In this document: one piece after another, positions 1 through 8,900 of the stretch
Numbering within the stretch: position 1 is the first letter of the stretch
Layout: each line of letters begins with the position of its first letter
Source of the DNA: Candidatus Cloacimonadota bacterium
Lineage (GTDB): Bacteria; Cloacimonadota; Cloacimonadia; Cloacimonadales; TCS61
Reading direction: 5' to 3'
Assembly: GCA_021734835.1 (NCBI GenBank)
Contig: JAIPIH010000003.1
Coordinates: forward strand, 1 to 64,000
DNA length: 64,000 bases
Translations under genes and position numbers: made by a program
Notes under the pieces: model-generated
Told to the model about the DNA's origin: nothing
Seen by the model: the letters and a program-made list of their open reading frames with translations, nothing else
The model's database searches: none

Positions 1-1
1 C

Positions 2-139
2 GTAAGAGAAACAGGTGATTATACAGTGATCTGGAATGGTACAGACAATTCTAACAAGTCAGTATCCAGCGGTGTATATTTCTACAAGATGAAATCAGGT
101 AACTACACAGCAACTAAGAAAATGATCCTGATGAAATAG
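2..139 (+). CDS. C-terminal end of a sorting-domain (FlgD-like CTD) secreted protein, partial
   Basis: Only the last 45 codons are in the window; the gene starts upstream. The translation contains 'VIWNGTDNSNKSVSSGVYFY' and ends in a KKMILMK tail, the usual end of the FlgD-like immunoglobulin sorting domain carried by T9SS-type cargo in the FCB group. The last ~30 codons closely resemble, also in nucleotide sequence, the end of the 1742-residue protein at 5983-11211. The function of the missing N-terminal part is unknown. A hairpin terminator follows immediately. Confidence 0.85.
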   Translation, partial: VRETGDYTVIWNGTDNSNKSVSSGVYFYKMKSGNYTATKKMILMK

Positions 140-153
140 TTAACTATAAACAG

Positions 154-189
154 AAAATACCCCGATTTACTGTCGGGGTATTTTTTTTT
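154..189. terminator. Bidirectional intrinsic terminator
   Basis: The arms ATACCCCGA (157-165) and TCGGGGTAT (173-181) form a perfect stem with a 7-nt loop. A T-run follows on the plus strand, and A residues precede it (T-run on the minus strand). It sits between two convergent genes and can stop transcription from both sides. Confidence 0.85.
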
Positions 190-1081
190 AATTGGTTAAA
201 GATCTAACCTGATCCAGATTTTGCATTGCATCTTTAAAATCAGGCCAGATTTTCAGAGCAAGTTCAAAATTTGTTTTTGCTCTAGAAGGTTCCTTTTTTC
301 TCAAATAAGAATATCCTATCAAGTTATAAGTCTTAGCAATTTCCTTATCTTTTTTTAAAGTTGTAACAAAGATTTCTCTATCATATTTACAAGGAGAAAT
401 AGGTTTTGATAGAAAAGTAATTACTGCATTATGGATCTCATGTTTACTTTGAGATGAATTCTTCACACTTTTTAACATACCGTAATAAGAATTCTCAAGA
501 GTCAATTTGTTTTCCAAAGCTGAATTAAAAGCGGCAATTGCTAAATCCCATTTTTGCAGATTCAGATAGATTTCACCTAAATATTGATAGGAATAAATAG
601 GGTAGGGATTTGTTTCGGCAGATCTGATATAATTTTCTACAGCTAAATCATACTCACCTTTGTTTTTATAAATATTAGCGAGATTGTAATAATTATTATG
701 CATATTTTTAATATCTTTTTTTATAAGATGATTAAATATTTTGACAGCATCATCATAACGATTTAACTGCATATAAGTTATCCCCAGATTACCAATGGCA
801 TCATAATATTCCGGATAAATATGAATAGCTTTTTTATATTGCCTTATAGCAGCTTTGTAATTCCCCTTTTTTAAGAATATATCACCTGCAGTTTTTGTGT
901 CTGAAGCTTCTGATCTTTTGCCCTCCGCTGATACAACGGTCAACCATGTCGGCTGTATCAAAGAAATACAGCCAAATAAGATCAATAATACCCAAATTAA
1001 CATCAAACTATAACGAATAAATCTATTTTCAGGATCTGAATTTTGCTTTTTAGCATGTGTTATGGATGATGAAGATGACAT
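188..1081 (-). CDS. TPR-repeat protein with N-terminal membrane anchor
   Basis: This 297-residue protein has one hydrophobic segment at about residues 24-46, followed by five to six tetratricopeptide repeats (for example AGDIFLKKGNYKAAIRQYKK and GEYDLAVENYIRSAETNP). It is probably anchored in the inner membrane with the repeats in the periplasm and acts as a protein-interaction scaffold; the partner is unknown. The ATG at 1081 is supported by a good ribosome-binding site (AGGAAGGG) about 4 nt upstream. That site lies inside the 3' end of the VanZ-like gene, which this gene overlaps by 32 nt in another frame, so the two are probably translationally coupled. No enzymatic motif is visible. Confidence 0.8.
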   Translation of the reverse strand: MSSSSSITHAKKQNSDPENRFIRYSLMLIWVLLILFGCISLIQPTWLTVVSAEGKRSEASDTKTAGDIFLKKGNYKAAIRQYKKAIHIYPEYYDAIGNLGITYMQLNRYDDAVKIFNHLIKKDIKNMHNNYYNLANIYKNKGEYDLAVENYIRSAETNPYPIYSYQYLGEIYLNLQKWDLAIAAFNSALENKLTLENSYYGMLKSVKNSSQSKHEIHNAVITFLSKPISPCKYDREIFVTTLKKDKEIAKTYNLIGYSYLRKKEPSRAKTNFELALKIWPDFKDAMQNLDQVRSLTN

Positions 1082-2282
1082 TGTACCCTTCCTGTTTTAA
1101 TTGATTAAATTTTTTACATGCTTCAGGTGTTTTGAGAATGATCACCTGTAACGGTTTTAATTTAACAGAGTTGAAAATAAATTGTGGTTTATGTTTTTCA
1201 GGAAATCCATTTCCACCCAAACCGTCATGTCCGCTTCCGATAATTAAAATATTCTCTGAGAAATGGCAGATTGTATTTATATCTCTTGCATTGAAATCAT
1301 GTTTTTTGTCGACTAATCTAAAAGTACCATTCTCAAAGATCATGATATCAAAGAAAAGTATGGGAATACCTTTGTAGATCGTTAATCCCTTATTGTAATG
1401 GGTAATACCCTTATCCCGATACTTTAGAAAAAAAACTCCCTGTCCTAAAATGTAGATAATAAGAACTCCGATAAAAATTAATTTTATCATCTTCTTTTGA
1501 GAAAAATGTATAATGAGAAATACTATAATGAAAATTAGTGAAGAAATAGCTACAGTATGCCATATAAATTTTGTATTAGTTAATTGTGAAGAAATGGAAA
1601 GTAAGATAAAAGTGAATATCATCTCGAATACCAGGAGAGCTCTAGGATTTTGAAAATAACTTTTTAACTTCTGCTCTCTGATCTTCCAATCCTGATTTAT
1701 TATTTTCCCCTGCTCAATAACGAAATAAATAAAAACTAATCCTATTATTGTTCCCCAAGTATCTTTCCCAATGTCGCCAAGATCAAAAATCCTGTTGGAA
1801 ATATGAATTTGAATGAATTCGTCGAAAGTCGAGATGGATATTGCAGTTAGGAAAACAAATAATATAATAGCTGGATCGGATCTCTTTTTCGATTTAAAAT
1901 ATTTATAGGCAATAAAAGAAAAAATACCATAGGCAAAGTAATGCCAATTATGTTGTAATTCATAGTAACTGTGGTTGAAGTAAAAATCAGACATTTTCTG
2001 TCCCAATACCATTAAAGCAGCTATAACTATTAGTGCTGTAATTCGAAACAGATTAACATATTTGAAATTTTGGATGATAAGAATGATAGCTATTGTTAAA
2101 GCAATGATGACAATATAAGGGATAGATATATTGATAAACTGAAAGTTTAATAACGAAAGTTTGCCGATAAATGCTTGCAGATAATTTTGCAGCAATAGAA
2201 ATGGTGTTGTAATTAATAGAAGTGCGTATAATATTAGGTTTATTAATGGTGAATAAGATTTTTTCTGTTTGTGTGATTTCAC
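1050..2282 (-). CDS. VanZ-like membrane protein with C-terminal Mth938-like domain
   Basis: This is a polytopic membrane protein of 410 residues. The first half carries the VanZ signature: a His-containing helix (LQHNWHYFAYGIFSF), then STFDEFIQIHISNR and DIGKDTWGTIIGL. More membrane helices follow, and the last ~100 residues form a soluble domain with ENILIIGSGHDGLGG and TPEACKKFNQLKQEGYNV, which matches the Mth938/NDUFAF3 fold family pattern (IGTG ... TpaAcxxyNxLxxEgR). I chose the GTG at 2282 because AAAGGAGAG lies just upstream. An ATG at 2399 is open in the same frame but lacks a ribosome-binding site and would run over the promoter region of the divergent selenoprotein gene. Function unknown; the fusion is unusual. 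Confidence 0.7.
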   Translation of the reverse strand: MKSHKQKKSYSPLINLILYALLLITTPFLLLQNYLQAFIGKLSLLNFQFINISIPYIVIIALTIAIILIIQNFKYVNLFRITALIVIAALMVLGQKMSDFYFNHSYYELQHNWHYFAYGIFSFIAYKYFKSKKRSDPAIILFVFLTAISISTFDEFIQIHISNRIFDLGDIGKDTWGTIIGLVFIYFVIEQGKIINQDWKIREQKLKSYFQNPRALLVFEMIFTFILLSISSQLTNTKFIWHTVAISSLIFIIVFLIIHFSQKKMIKLIFIGVLIIYILGQGVFFLKYRDKGITHYNKGLTIYKGIPILFFDIMIFENGTFRLVDKKHDFNARDINTICHFSENILIIGSGHDGLGGNGFPEKHKPQFIFNSVKLKPLQVIILKTPEACKKFNQLKQEGYNVIFIIHNTC

Positions 2283-2392
2283 TATACTCTCCTTTAGAAT
2301 GAGTTTGCCTAACACTTTGGATAACAAATAAATTATCAAAAAAATATTTGTCATGTTTTTTATTATAACTAAACAGCAGACAATAAATATTC

Positions 2393-2423
2393 TTGACATT
2401 AGAAAGTACTTTTCAAGAGTAAT
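2393..2423 (+). promoter_or_regulatory. Candidate promoter of the first DUF1573-rhodanese selenoprotein gene
   Basis: A perfect TTGACA lies at 2393-2398, 49 nt before the start codon. The downstream -10 region is weak (AGTAAT at 2418-2423, spacing 19). The same TTGACA placement recurs upstream of several other transcription units here, which supports the -35 call more than the -10. Confidence 0.4.
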
Positions 2424-2446
2424 AGAAATTTAATAAAGAGGTGGAT

Positions 2447-3865
2447 ATGAAAAAGTTGCTGGTGATTTTACCTTTATTACTGATCTATAGCCTTTTGCTA
2501 TCTCAACCAATGATCAAATTTGATAATTTAGAGCATGATTTTGGGAGAATTAAAGAAGAAGGCGGACCTTATAATACTGAATTCATTTTTACTAATACCG
2601 GCGATGAACCGTTTAAACTGATAAAAGTAACTGCCGGCTGAGGATGTACGGTACCCAGTTGGTCAACTGGTGAGATTATACCTGGGCAAAAAGGAAGTAT
2701 TTCAGTTGAGTTTGATGCTAATAATAGACCTGGAAAGATCAATAAAACCATTAAGGTGATTACAAGCATTGATGATAATGTCATGGTCTTAGCTGTAAAA
2801 GGACATATTATTAGTACACCAGGTAAACTTAGAAAAAAGATAGGATCAATTACAGCAGATAACGATATCGTTAATTTCGGCGATCATAAAAAAGGTGAAA
2901 AACTTTCCAAAAAAATCATTATTCACAATATTACCGAAGATACCTTGAATATCTCAGCTGTAGAACTTCCGGAAGGCATTTATGTTGAGATCAGTCCCGA
3001 TGTACTGAAACCATCTGAATACGGGGAACTGAACATGATCTTTGATTCACATAAAAGTGAATATGGGAAAATAAATTCATTCATTAAAATCAATATTGAA
3101 GCTCCGGAAATTACTACAACCGGGCAGATAAAATTTTTTGCAAATATTATAGAGGATTTTTCTTTATTAACTGCTCAGGAATTGGTTAATGCTCCTGTTA
3201 TATCAATTGATAACAATACCATCTTCCTGAAAGATCTGCCTTATCAAAAAGTATCAAAAAAAATTGTTTATATTACGAATAAAGGGACAAGAGATCTTAA
3301 AATTCGCAACATACAGACCACCGACGATAGATTTTCCGTAGAGCCATCTGAATTCGCTATTCAGTCTGGTAAAAGCAGTTCATTTACTATTAATATTAAA
3401 CCGGAAAAAGGTGATAAGAAACTAAAGTCAACGGTTACAGTGATCTCAAACGATCCCGAACGCAGCAGAGAAAGTTTTACCATCGTAGCTGACGTAATAG
3501 CTTCAGAAGATAATTATGATCTCGATTTTGTAATCGATGTAAAAGTGTTTAAAGCCAGTAAAATTATTAAAAGTTTTGCTGACAATGATGATTTCGTTAT
3601 CCTGGACGTAAGAACTAAGCCTGAATATACAGCAGGCTGCCTAAGTGAAGCTGTAAACATTGATTATAAAGCTCCTGATTTTAGAAAAATAATCAGCCTC
3701 TTGGATAAGAATAAAATATATCTGGTTTATTGCAAATCCGGTTTCAGAAGTTTAAGATCGATCGAAATTATGGCAGAATTAGGATTTGAGAATATATATC
3801 ATATGCAGGAGGGATTTGACGGCTGGAAAGCTCAGGGATTGGAATGGATATATCCTGATAAATAA
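2447..3865 (+). CDS. Exported DUF1573-rhodanese selenoprotein A (in-frame UGA = Sec65)
   Basis: Reading through the TGA at 2639-2641 gives one continuous 472-residue protein. It has a signal peptide (residues 1-19, ending LLSQ), a DUF1573 domain (about 20-120), further ASH/HYDIN-like beta domains (about 125-355) and a C-terminal rhodanese domain (about 365-470) with active-site loop CKSGFR (Cys429). The UGA replaces the first Cys of the DUF1573 motif, so the product reads TAG-Sec-GCTVPSW, a Sec-x-Cys redox pair. A SECIS-like hairpin follows at 2650-2682. The start is ATG 2447, with AAGAGG 5 nt upstream; a GTG at 2441 is less likely. The likely location is the periplasm. I infer thiol/selenol redox or sulfur-transfer chemistry; the substrate is unknown. 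The alternative, a nonsense pseudogene, is hard to square with the paralogue having the same UGA. Confidence 0.88.
2650..2682 (+). promoter_or_regulatory. Bacterial SECIS element of selenoprotein A
   Basis: The stem CCAGTT (2655-2660) pairs with AACTGG (2665-2670) around the tetraloop GGTC (2661-2664). An outer GGTA (2650-2653) pairs with TACC (2679-2682). The loop starts 20 nt after the UGA. E. coli fdhF has the same GGUC loop starting 19 nt after its UGA, which is where SelB binds. This is a hand fold without energy calculation. Confidence 0.82.
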
Positions 3866-3989
3866 ATATGCAGACCGGACGTTGTACATTGCAACCAAAT
3901 TTATATTATACTATATCTGAGTATGGGGAGACCGTAATTTTGTGATCAGGATATTTAGCGCGAAGTTTTAAATTATTTGGAGGAGCTAA

Positions 3990-5399
3990 ATGAAAAAAAT
4001 ATTAATAATAACAGTGATTTTACTAATTACGGTGATCTTGATCTCAAAACCAATAATAGAGTTTGAGACCATGCACTATGATTTTGGTAAGATCAAAGAG
4101 GCCGGTGGTCCGCATAAATTTAATTTCAAATTCACAAATACTGGTGATGAGCTATTCCGCGTGCTCGATGTCAAAGCCGGCTGAGGATGTACTGCTCCCA
4201 GCTGGTCAGCTGACGAAATTAAACCGAGACAATCAGATGTTATTTCTGTTCTGTTTGATTCCAATAACAGATTAGGCGGATTTAAAAAATATATCGAAGT
4301 TTATACAACTATCCGAGATAAATATTATTTATTGTCACTCGAAGGTTATGTTATCCCAACACCAGGCAAAATGAGATCTAAGATCGGTCCCTTGGATGCC
4401 TCAACTAATTTCCTGCCACTTAAAGATATATTTTTAAATACGATCTTATCGGAAACTATAAGTATTTTTAACAGCGGAGATGATACAATTTATATTCAAC
4501 CGCTAAATATACCTGAAAAAATTATCATAAATGTAGAACCGGAAAAACTGACTGTCGGACAAGCAGGGGAGATCAAGCTTATCCTGAATACAACTGATTC
4601 TGAATTTGGAAAGTACATTCTTCCATGTAGTTTTGAGATCATTCAAAACAAAACAAAAACTATTGGTAATATATCGGTTACATATAATATAGTTGAAGAT
4701 TTTGAGTCCTTATCAGAAAAAGACGCAGCTAATCCACCTGTGATTAAAACTGCTGACTTGATCGACCTGGGAAAAGTTGAACCAAATGAAATTACTACCA
4801 GAGTGATTACAGTTGAAAATCTTGGAAAGAGGGATCTTCTAATTCATAGGATAACATCGTCAAATAGTATGTACTCTATCACTCCGAAAAAATTAGCTAT
4901 TGCACCGGGGAAAACAGGTGCTTTCAAGATCAGTCTCTTTCCCACTATAGAAAGGAATAACATCATATCAAAACTGACCATCATTTCTAATGATCCACAA
5001 TCAAGCGTGATTAATTGCACAATTACAGGAAAAGTTGTTCAATCTGATCTACAACAGAGTAGTGTTATTGATGTTTCCATCTTAGAGGCTGAGTCAATTA
5101 TTGCAAACCAACAAGGAAATGTTAATTTTGTTATCCTGGACGTAAGAACTAAGCCGGAATATGAAGCCGGCTGCATTAATGAAGCTGTTAACATTGATTT
5201 TAAAGCTCCTGATTTTAGAAAAATAATCAGCCTCTTGGATAAGAATAAAATATATCTGGTTTATTGCAGATCCGGTTTCAGAAGTTTAAGATCGATCGAA
5301 ATTATGGCAGAATTAGGATATGAGAATATATATCATATGCAAGATGGATTTGACGGCTGGAAAGCTCAAGGTTTGGAATTCATCTTTCCCAAAAAATAA
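3990..5399 (+). CDS. Exported DUF1573-rhodanese selenoprotein B (in-frame UGA = Sec65)
   Basis: This is a tandem paralogue of the preceding gene, 469 residues when the TGA at 4182-4184 is read through. It has the same layout: signal peptide (MKKILIITVILLITVILISK), DUF1573 domain with KAG-Sec-GCTAPSW at residue 65, ASH-like beta domains, and C-terminal rhodanese with CRSGFR (Cys426). The start at 3990 has a GGAGG ribosome-binding site. The Sec codon is at exactly the same residue number as in copy A. The DUF1573 and middle domains have diverged strongly, but the rhodanese-encoding end is nearly identical in DNA, pointing to gene conversion or a recent partial duplication. 124 nt separate the copies, so this copy may have its own promoter. 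Likely periplasmic; the redox or sulfur-transfer role is inferred. Confidence 0.88.
4199..4212 (+). promoter_or_regulatory. Bacterial SECIS element of selenoprotein B
   Basis: The stem CAGCT (4199-4203) pairs with AGCTG (4208-4212) around a GGTC loop (4204-4207), with the loop starting 20 nt after the UGA exactly as in copy A. Compared with copy A, the fourth stem pair is C-G in place of T-A. Both arms changed, so pairing is kept, which is direct evidence that the RNA fold is selected. Confidence 0.82.
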
Positions 5400-5982
5400 G
5401 TTTAAGCAGGATGTTAGCCTGACAAAAAAATATTATGATCATTTTTATTAATTATCCTGATCTTTGATTTTTCTAAATGGGCTTTGAAATCAGTGTGAAT
5501 TGAAAATTCCTTAAATTCAATTTCTATTTTAAACAGCTCAAAGATCAGAGTTAAATCAATAAATCAACTTAAAATCTCATAAATTTATAATCTTCTGAAT
5601 TTGAAGTAGATACAGTGATAAATCAATAAATCAGCTTAAAATCTCTATACATAGTAAGTTCAAGAAATAAATGTAAATAGCGATATCTAATGCTGTTTCA
5701 AGTTGCTGTGAGTTGTGAGGAAATTCTTAATATTTTTAGATATTTATAAGAAAATTATTTGACAGATTCAGTTAAAAAAACAACTAATGGCGTTATGGAA
5801 AAGTTAAAAAATGTTGATGTTCTTATTAATTGTTTGAGAACTAAAATATTTGATGGAAAAAAGATCGTTAATATCGTAGTTAAATTTGAAACGTTAATAT
5901 CGTTTTTCTGGTATTCGCATTATAACCTTCAATTTCAAAAACCTGGTTTTTTAACCGTTAACAAATTTTATTAGGAGAATTT
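5400..5982. other. 583-bp AT-rich gene-free region with nested repeats
   Basis: No convincing gene lies here. It holds an 11-bp perfect inverted repeat, CTGATCTTTGA (5457-5467) with TCAAAGATCAG (5538-5548), enclosing a smaller hairpin AATTGAA/TTCAATT (5498-5504/5516-5522). It also holds a 27-bp direct repeat (5552-5578 and 5619-5645) and two copies of CGTTAATATCGT (5866-5877 and 5892-5903) 80-116 bp before the next start codon. The last pair could be a regulator site for the large secreted protein. A TTGACA at 5759 has no clear -10. The part around 5457-5548 could be a small structured RNA or a weak terminator. Confidence 0.5.
5552..5645 (+). repeat. Two 27-bp direct repeats
   Basis: The units at 5552-5578 and 5619-5645 share TAAATCAATAAATCA followed by A or G, then CTTAAAATCTC: 26 of 27 bases are identical. 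They lie 67 bp apart. There are only two units with no spacer regularity, so this is not a CRISPR array. Confidence 0.7.
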
Positions 5983-8900
5983 ATGAAAAAGGGAATAATT
6001 TTTTTATTGGCTTTGTTGTTCACAGTTAGCTTTGCTTTCGCGGCAAAAAGCGCGCCAATTCAGTACGACCCGGCCAACTATCCTGCACCCACAAGACAGG
6101 GCGGGGATACTGTGGGAAGTGCGACTGTGATCGCGTCGTTGCCTTACAACGATATTGGCACAACAGCAGGATATGTGGATGATTACGATGAAGAATGTCC
6201 ATATACAGGCAGTACAGCACCGGATGTTGTGTATGCTTTTACACCGGCTTCAGATGTAGACGTTGTAATCTCACTTTGCGGTGATACTGATTATGACACG
6301 AAACTTTATGTCTACGAAAATACCGTAACTCCTGGCACTCCGTTTGCTTGTAACGACGATGAATGTACTAGTGCCTTAGGCCAAGATTATGTTTCAGAAT
6401 TATCTGGCTTAAGCTTTACTAGTGGCAACACTTACTACATTGTTGTTGATGGTTATGGTGGACTCAGCGGAAACTATGAAATTGATGTAGCACAATACGT
6501 AGCAGGTGACACATGCGATGATGCTATAGTTGTTGGTGAAGTTACAGATCTACCATTTGATACTACTATTGCTACTGCCAGTGGATTTGGTACATACATA
6601 ACAAGCCAAGACTTGTTTTATGTTTATACCGCTCCTTCAGACGGTGCTCTTTATGTAGGATTATGTGATAGTGGCTTTGACACTAAACTAGCACTTTACG
6701 GAGATTGTGATCCTGTTTCTGAGATCGCTACAAATGACGATTCATGCGGCTTACAATCAGAACTGATCGATATTCCTGTAACAGCTGGCGATGATTACTA
6801 CATTCAAGTTGGCGGATATAGTAGTTCTTCAGGTACAGGTCTGTTGGATGTTGCATTTACCAGCTCTTTTGTTCCTGAGCCTCCTACAAATCTAATGGTT
6901 ACAGAAGATGGCTATGCAACTTGGGAAGAACCAGCTTCTGGAACACCAGATGCGCTATACGAACAACTTGAATTTGTGAGTACTGAGGGTGGTATAAGTT
7001 CACAGGACTTTGAAGCTGCATACGATCAGTATGATGCGGAAGGTGCTGATGAATTTATGATCCCAGCTGGTGAAGAATGGACAATTGAAGAAGTTGTAAT
7101 TTTAGGATCTTACAGTGCAGCCGGTCCTTGTGATCTTGCTAACATCCGTTTCTTTGATGATAATGCCGGAATGCCAGGAACACTCTTGTTTGAATATCTT
7201 GATGTTCCAGCAAACCCGGATGTAGATGGAAACCTTGATTGTACTATTGATCCAACTGTTCTTACGGAAGGTACTTATTGGTTAAGCGTACAAGGCCGTC
7301 AAGACTTTGCAACTGGTGGACAATGGTATTGGACACGACAAGCAGCTCCAACAATCGGTTATGAATTCCATTGGCAGAACCCTCTGGATGGATTTAGCTC
7401 CGGATTCACAACTTGGGTTGCAGGTTCCGTTAACTGGCCAGGCCAAAATGATTATAATCTCAGTTTTGGTCTCTACGGATCAGCCGCTGTAACAGAAGCT
7501 GGAAAAACTACTGTTCACACTTATGAGTATGATGCTGTAAGGAATGTTAGGAATACTCCGGTAGAATCTATTGATCCTCTTATCCTTGCAAAAGGACCAA
7601 AACTAACAGGAAATAGAAACTTTAATACAAATACAACTCGTGATTTTATAGCTTACAATGTATATCTTGATGGTGCTCTTGCTGGATCAACAACAGATCT
7701 CTTCTACCAATACACTGGCTTAGTAGATGGTACTGAATACTTAGCAGAAGTGACAGCTGATTATGACGAAGGTGAATCTGTTCCAATCGATTATACTTTT
7801 ACTTATGTAGAGCAAACAACTAACTATATCGAAATCGGTGATGGTCAAACTTATGGAGCTTATCCGGTTTATTATGGTGATTTTGCCAACTATTGGGAAA
7901 ATTGCCATACCCAAACTCTTTATTTGGCTTCTGAACTTGGCGAAGCTACAACATTAACAGAGCTTTCCTGGGAACTTGAACGAATAGCAGCAGCTCCGGA
8001 TAACTGGTTATCAAATGTTGTTATTAGTATTCTTCCTACAGCTGATGCTGAATTAACAGAAGGTGATTTCTATGATATGACAGGTGCAACAGTTGTATGG
8101 TCAAATGCAAATTATGTTCCTGCTGTAGATGTAGGTTGGAATGATCCAATTGATATTACAGATTATGATTATAATGGAACTGACAACTTGATAGTTGATA
8201 TATTATGGGGAGATAATGGTTATTATGAATCTCCATATTATCGACATATGAGAACTGATGGCGGTGTTACACGTGTACTGCTAGGTTATGCAGATGGTGA
8301 AACTCCACCGTTATATGATAATTCATCAACAGAATTTGCTAATATCAGATTCTACTTTGAAAGTGGAACCACTGAAGCTCCTGATGTATTCTTCTCTGAA
8401 TATATTGAAGGAAGCAGTAACAATAAAGCAATTGAGATCTACAACAATACTGGTGATGTGATCGAGCTTGATAACTATAGAATTAATCAGTCCGTTAATG
8501 GTGGCGGTTGGGAATACCAACATATCTTCCCAGCTGGTGCGACTTTGGCAGATGGTGATGTCTGGGTTATTTTAAATGATGCAACTGATCCTGGTTTATT
8601 CGATATAGGTGATGCTGATGAAGTCCTGGGCTATCCTAGTGTTGTTCATCACAATGGTGATGATGCACGTGGTCTGGAATATACAGACGACGGCGGAGCA
8701 ACATGGACACTGATCGATGTAATCGGTAATCCTGATGAAGATCCGGGCAGTGGCTGGGATGTTGCCGGCGTTACTGCTGCTACTCAAAACCATACTCTGG
8801 TGAGAAAAGCTGAAATAACAACCGGTAATACAGATTGGATTGCTTCAGCCGGAACAAGCGTAGCGGATTCAGAGTGGGAAGTTTATGAGGAAGACACATT

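Noticed and set aside
2283-2399. Longer VanZ-like protein starting at ATG 2399
   Set aside because: There is no ribosome-binding site there, while GTG 2282 has AAAGGAGAG directly upstream; the longer form would cover the promoter of the divergent gene.
2639-4184. Reading the two DUF1573-rhodanese genes as nonsense pseudogenes or sequencing errors
   Set aside because: Both have the UGA at the same codon (65), exactly at a conserved Cys, with intact frames for 400 further codons and matching hairpins. An unrelated third gene shows the same pattern.
5552-5645. Possible CRISPR array
   Set aside because: Only two repeat units, AT-rich and not palindromic, with no cas gene in the window.
5759-5974. 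71-codon open frame before the giant surface protein
   Set aside because: It begins with TTG without a ribosome-binding site, has no recognisable domain, and contains the CGTTAATATCGT repeats; it looks like non-coding leader.
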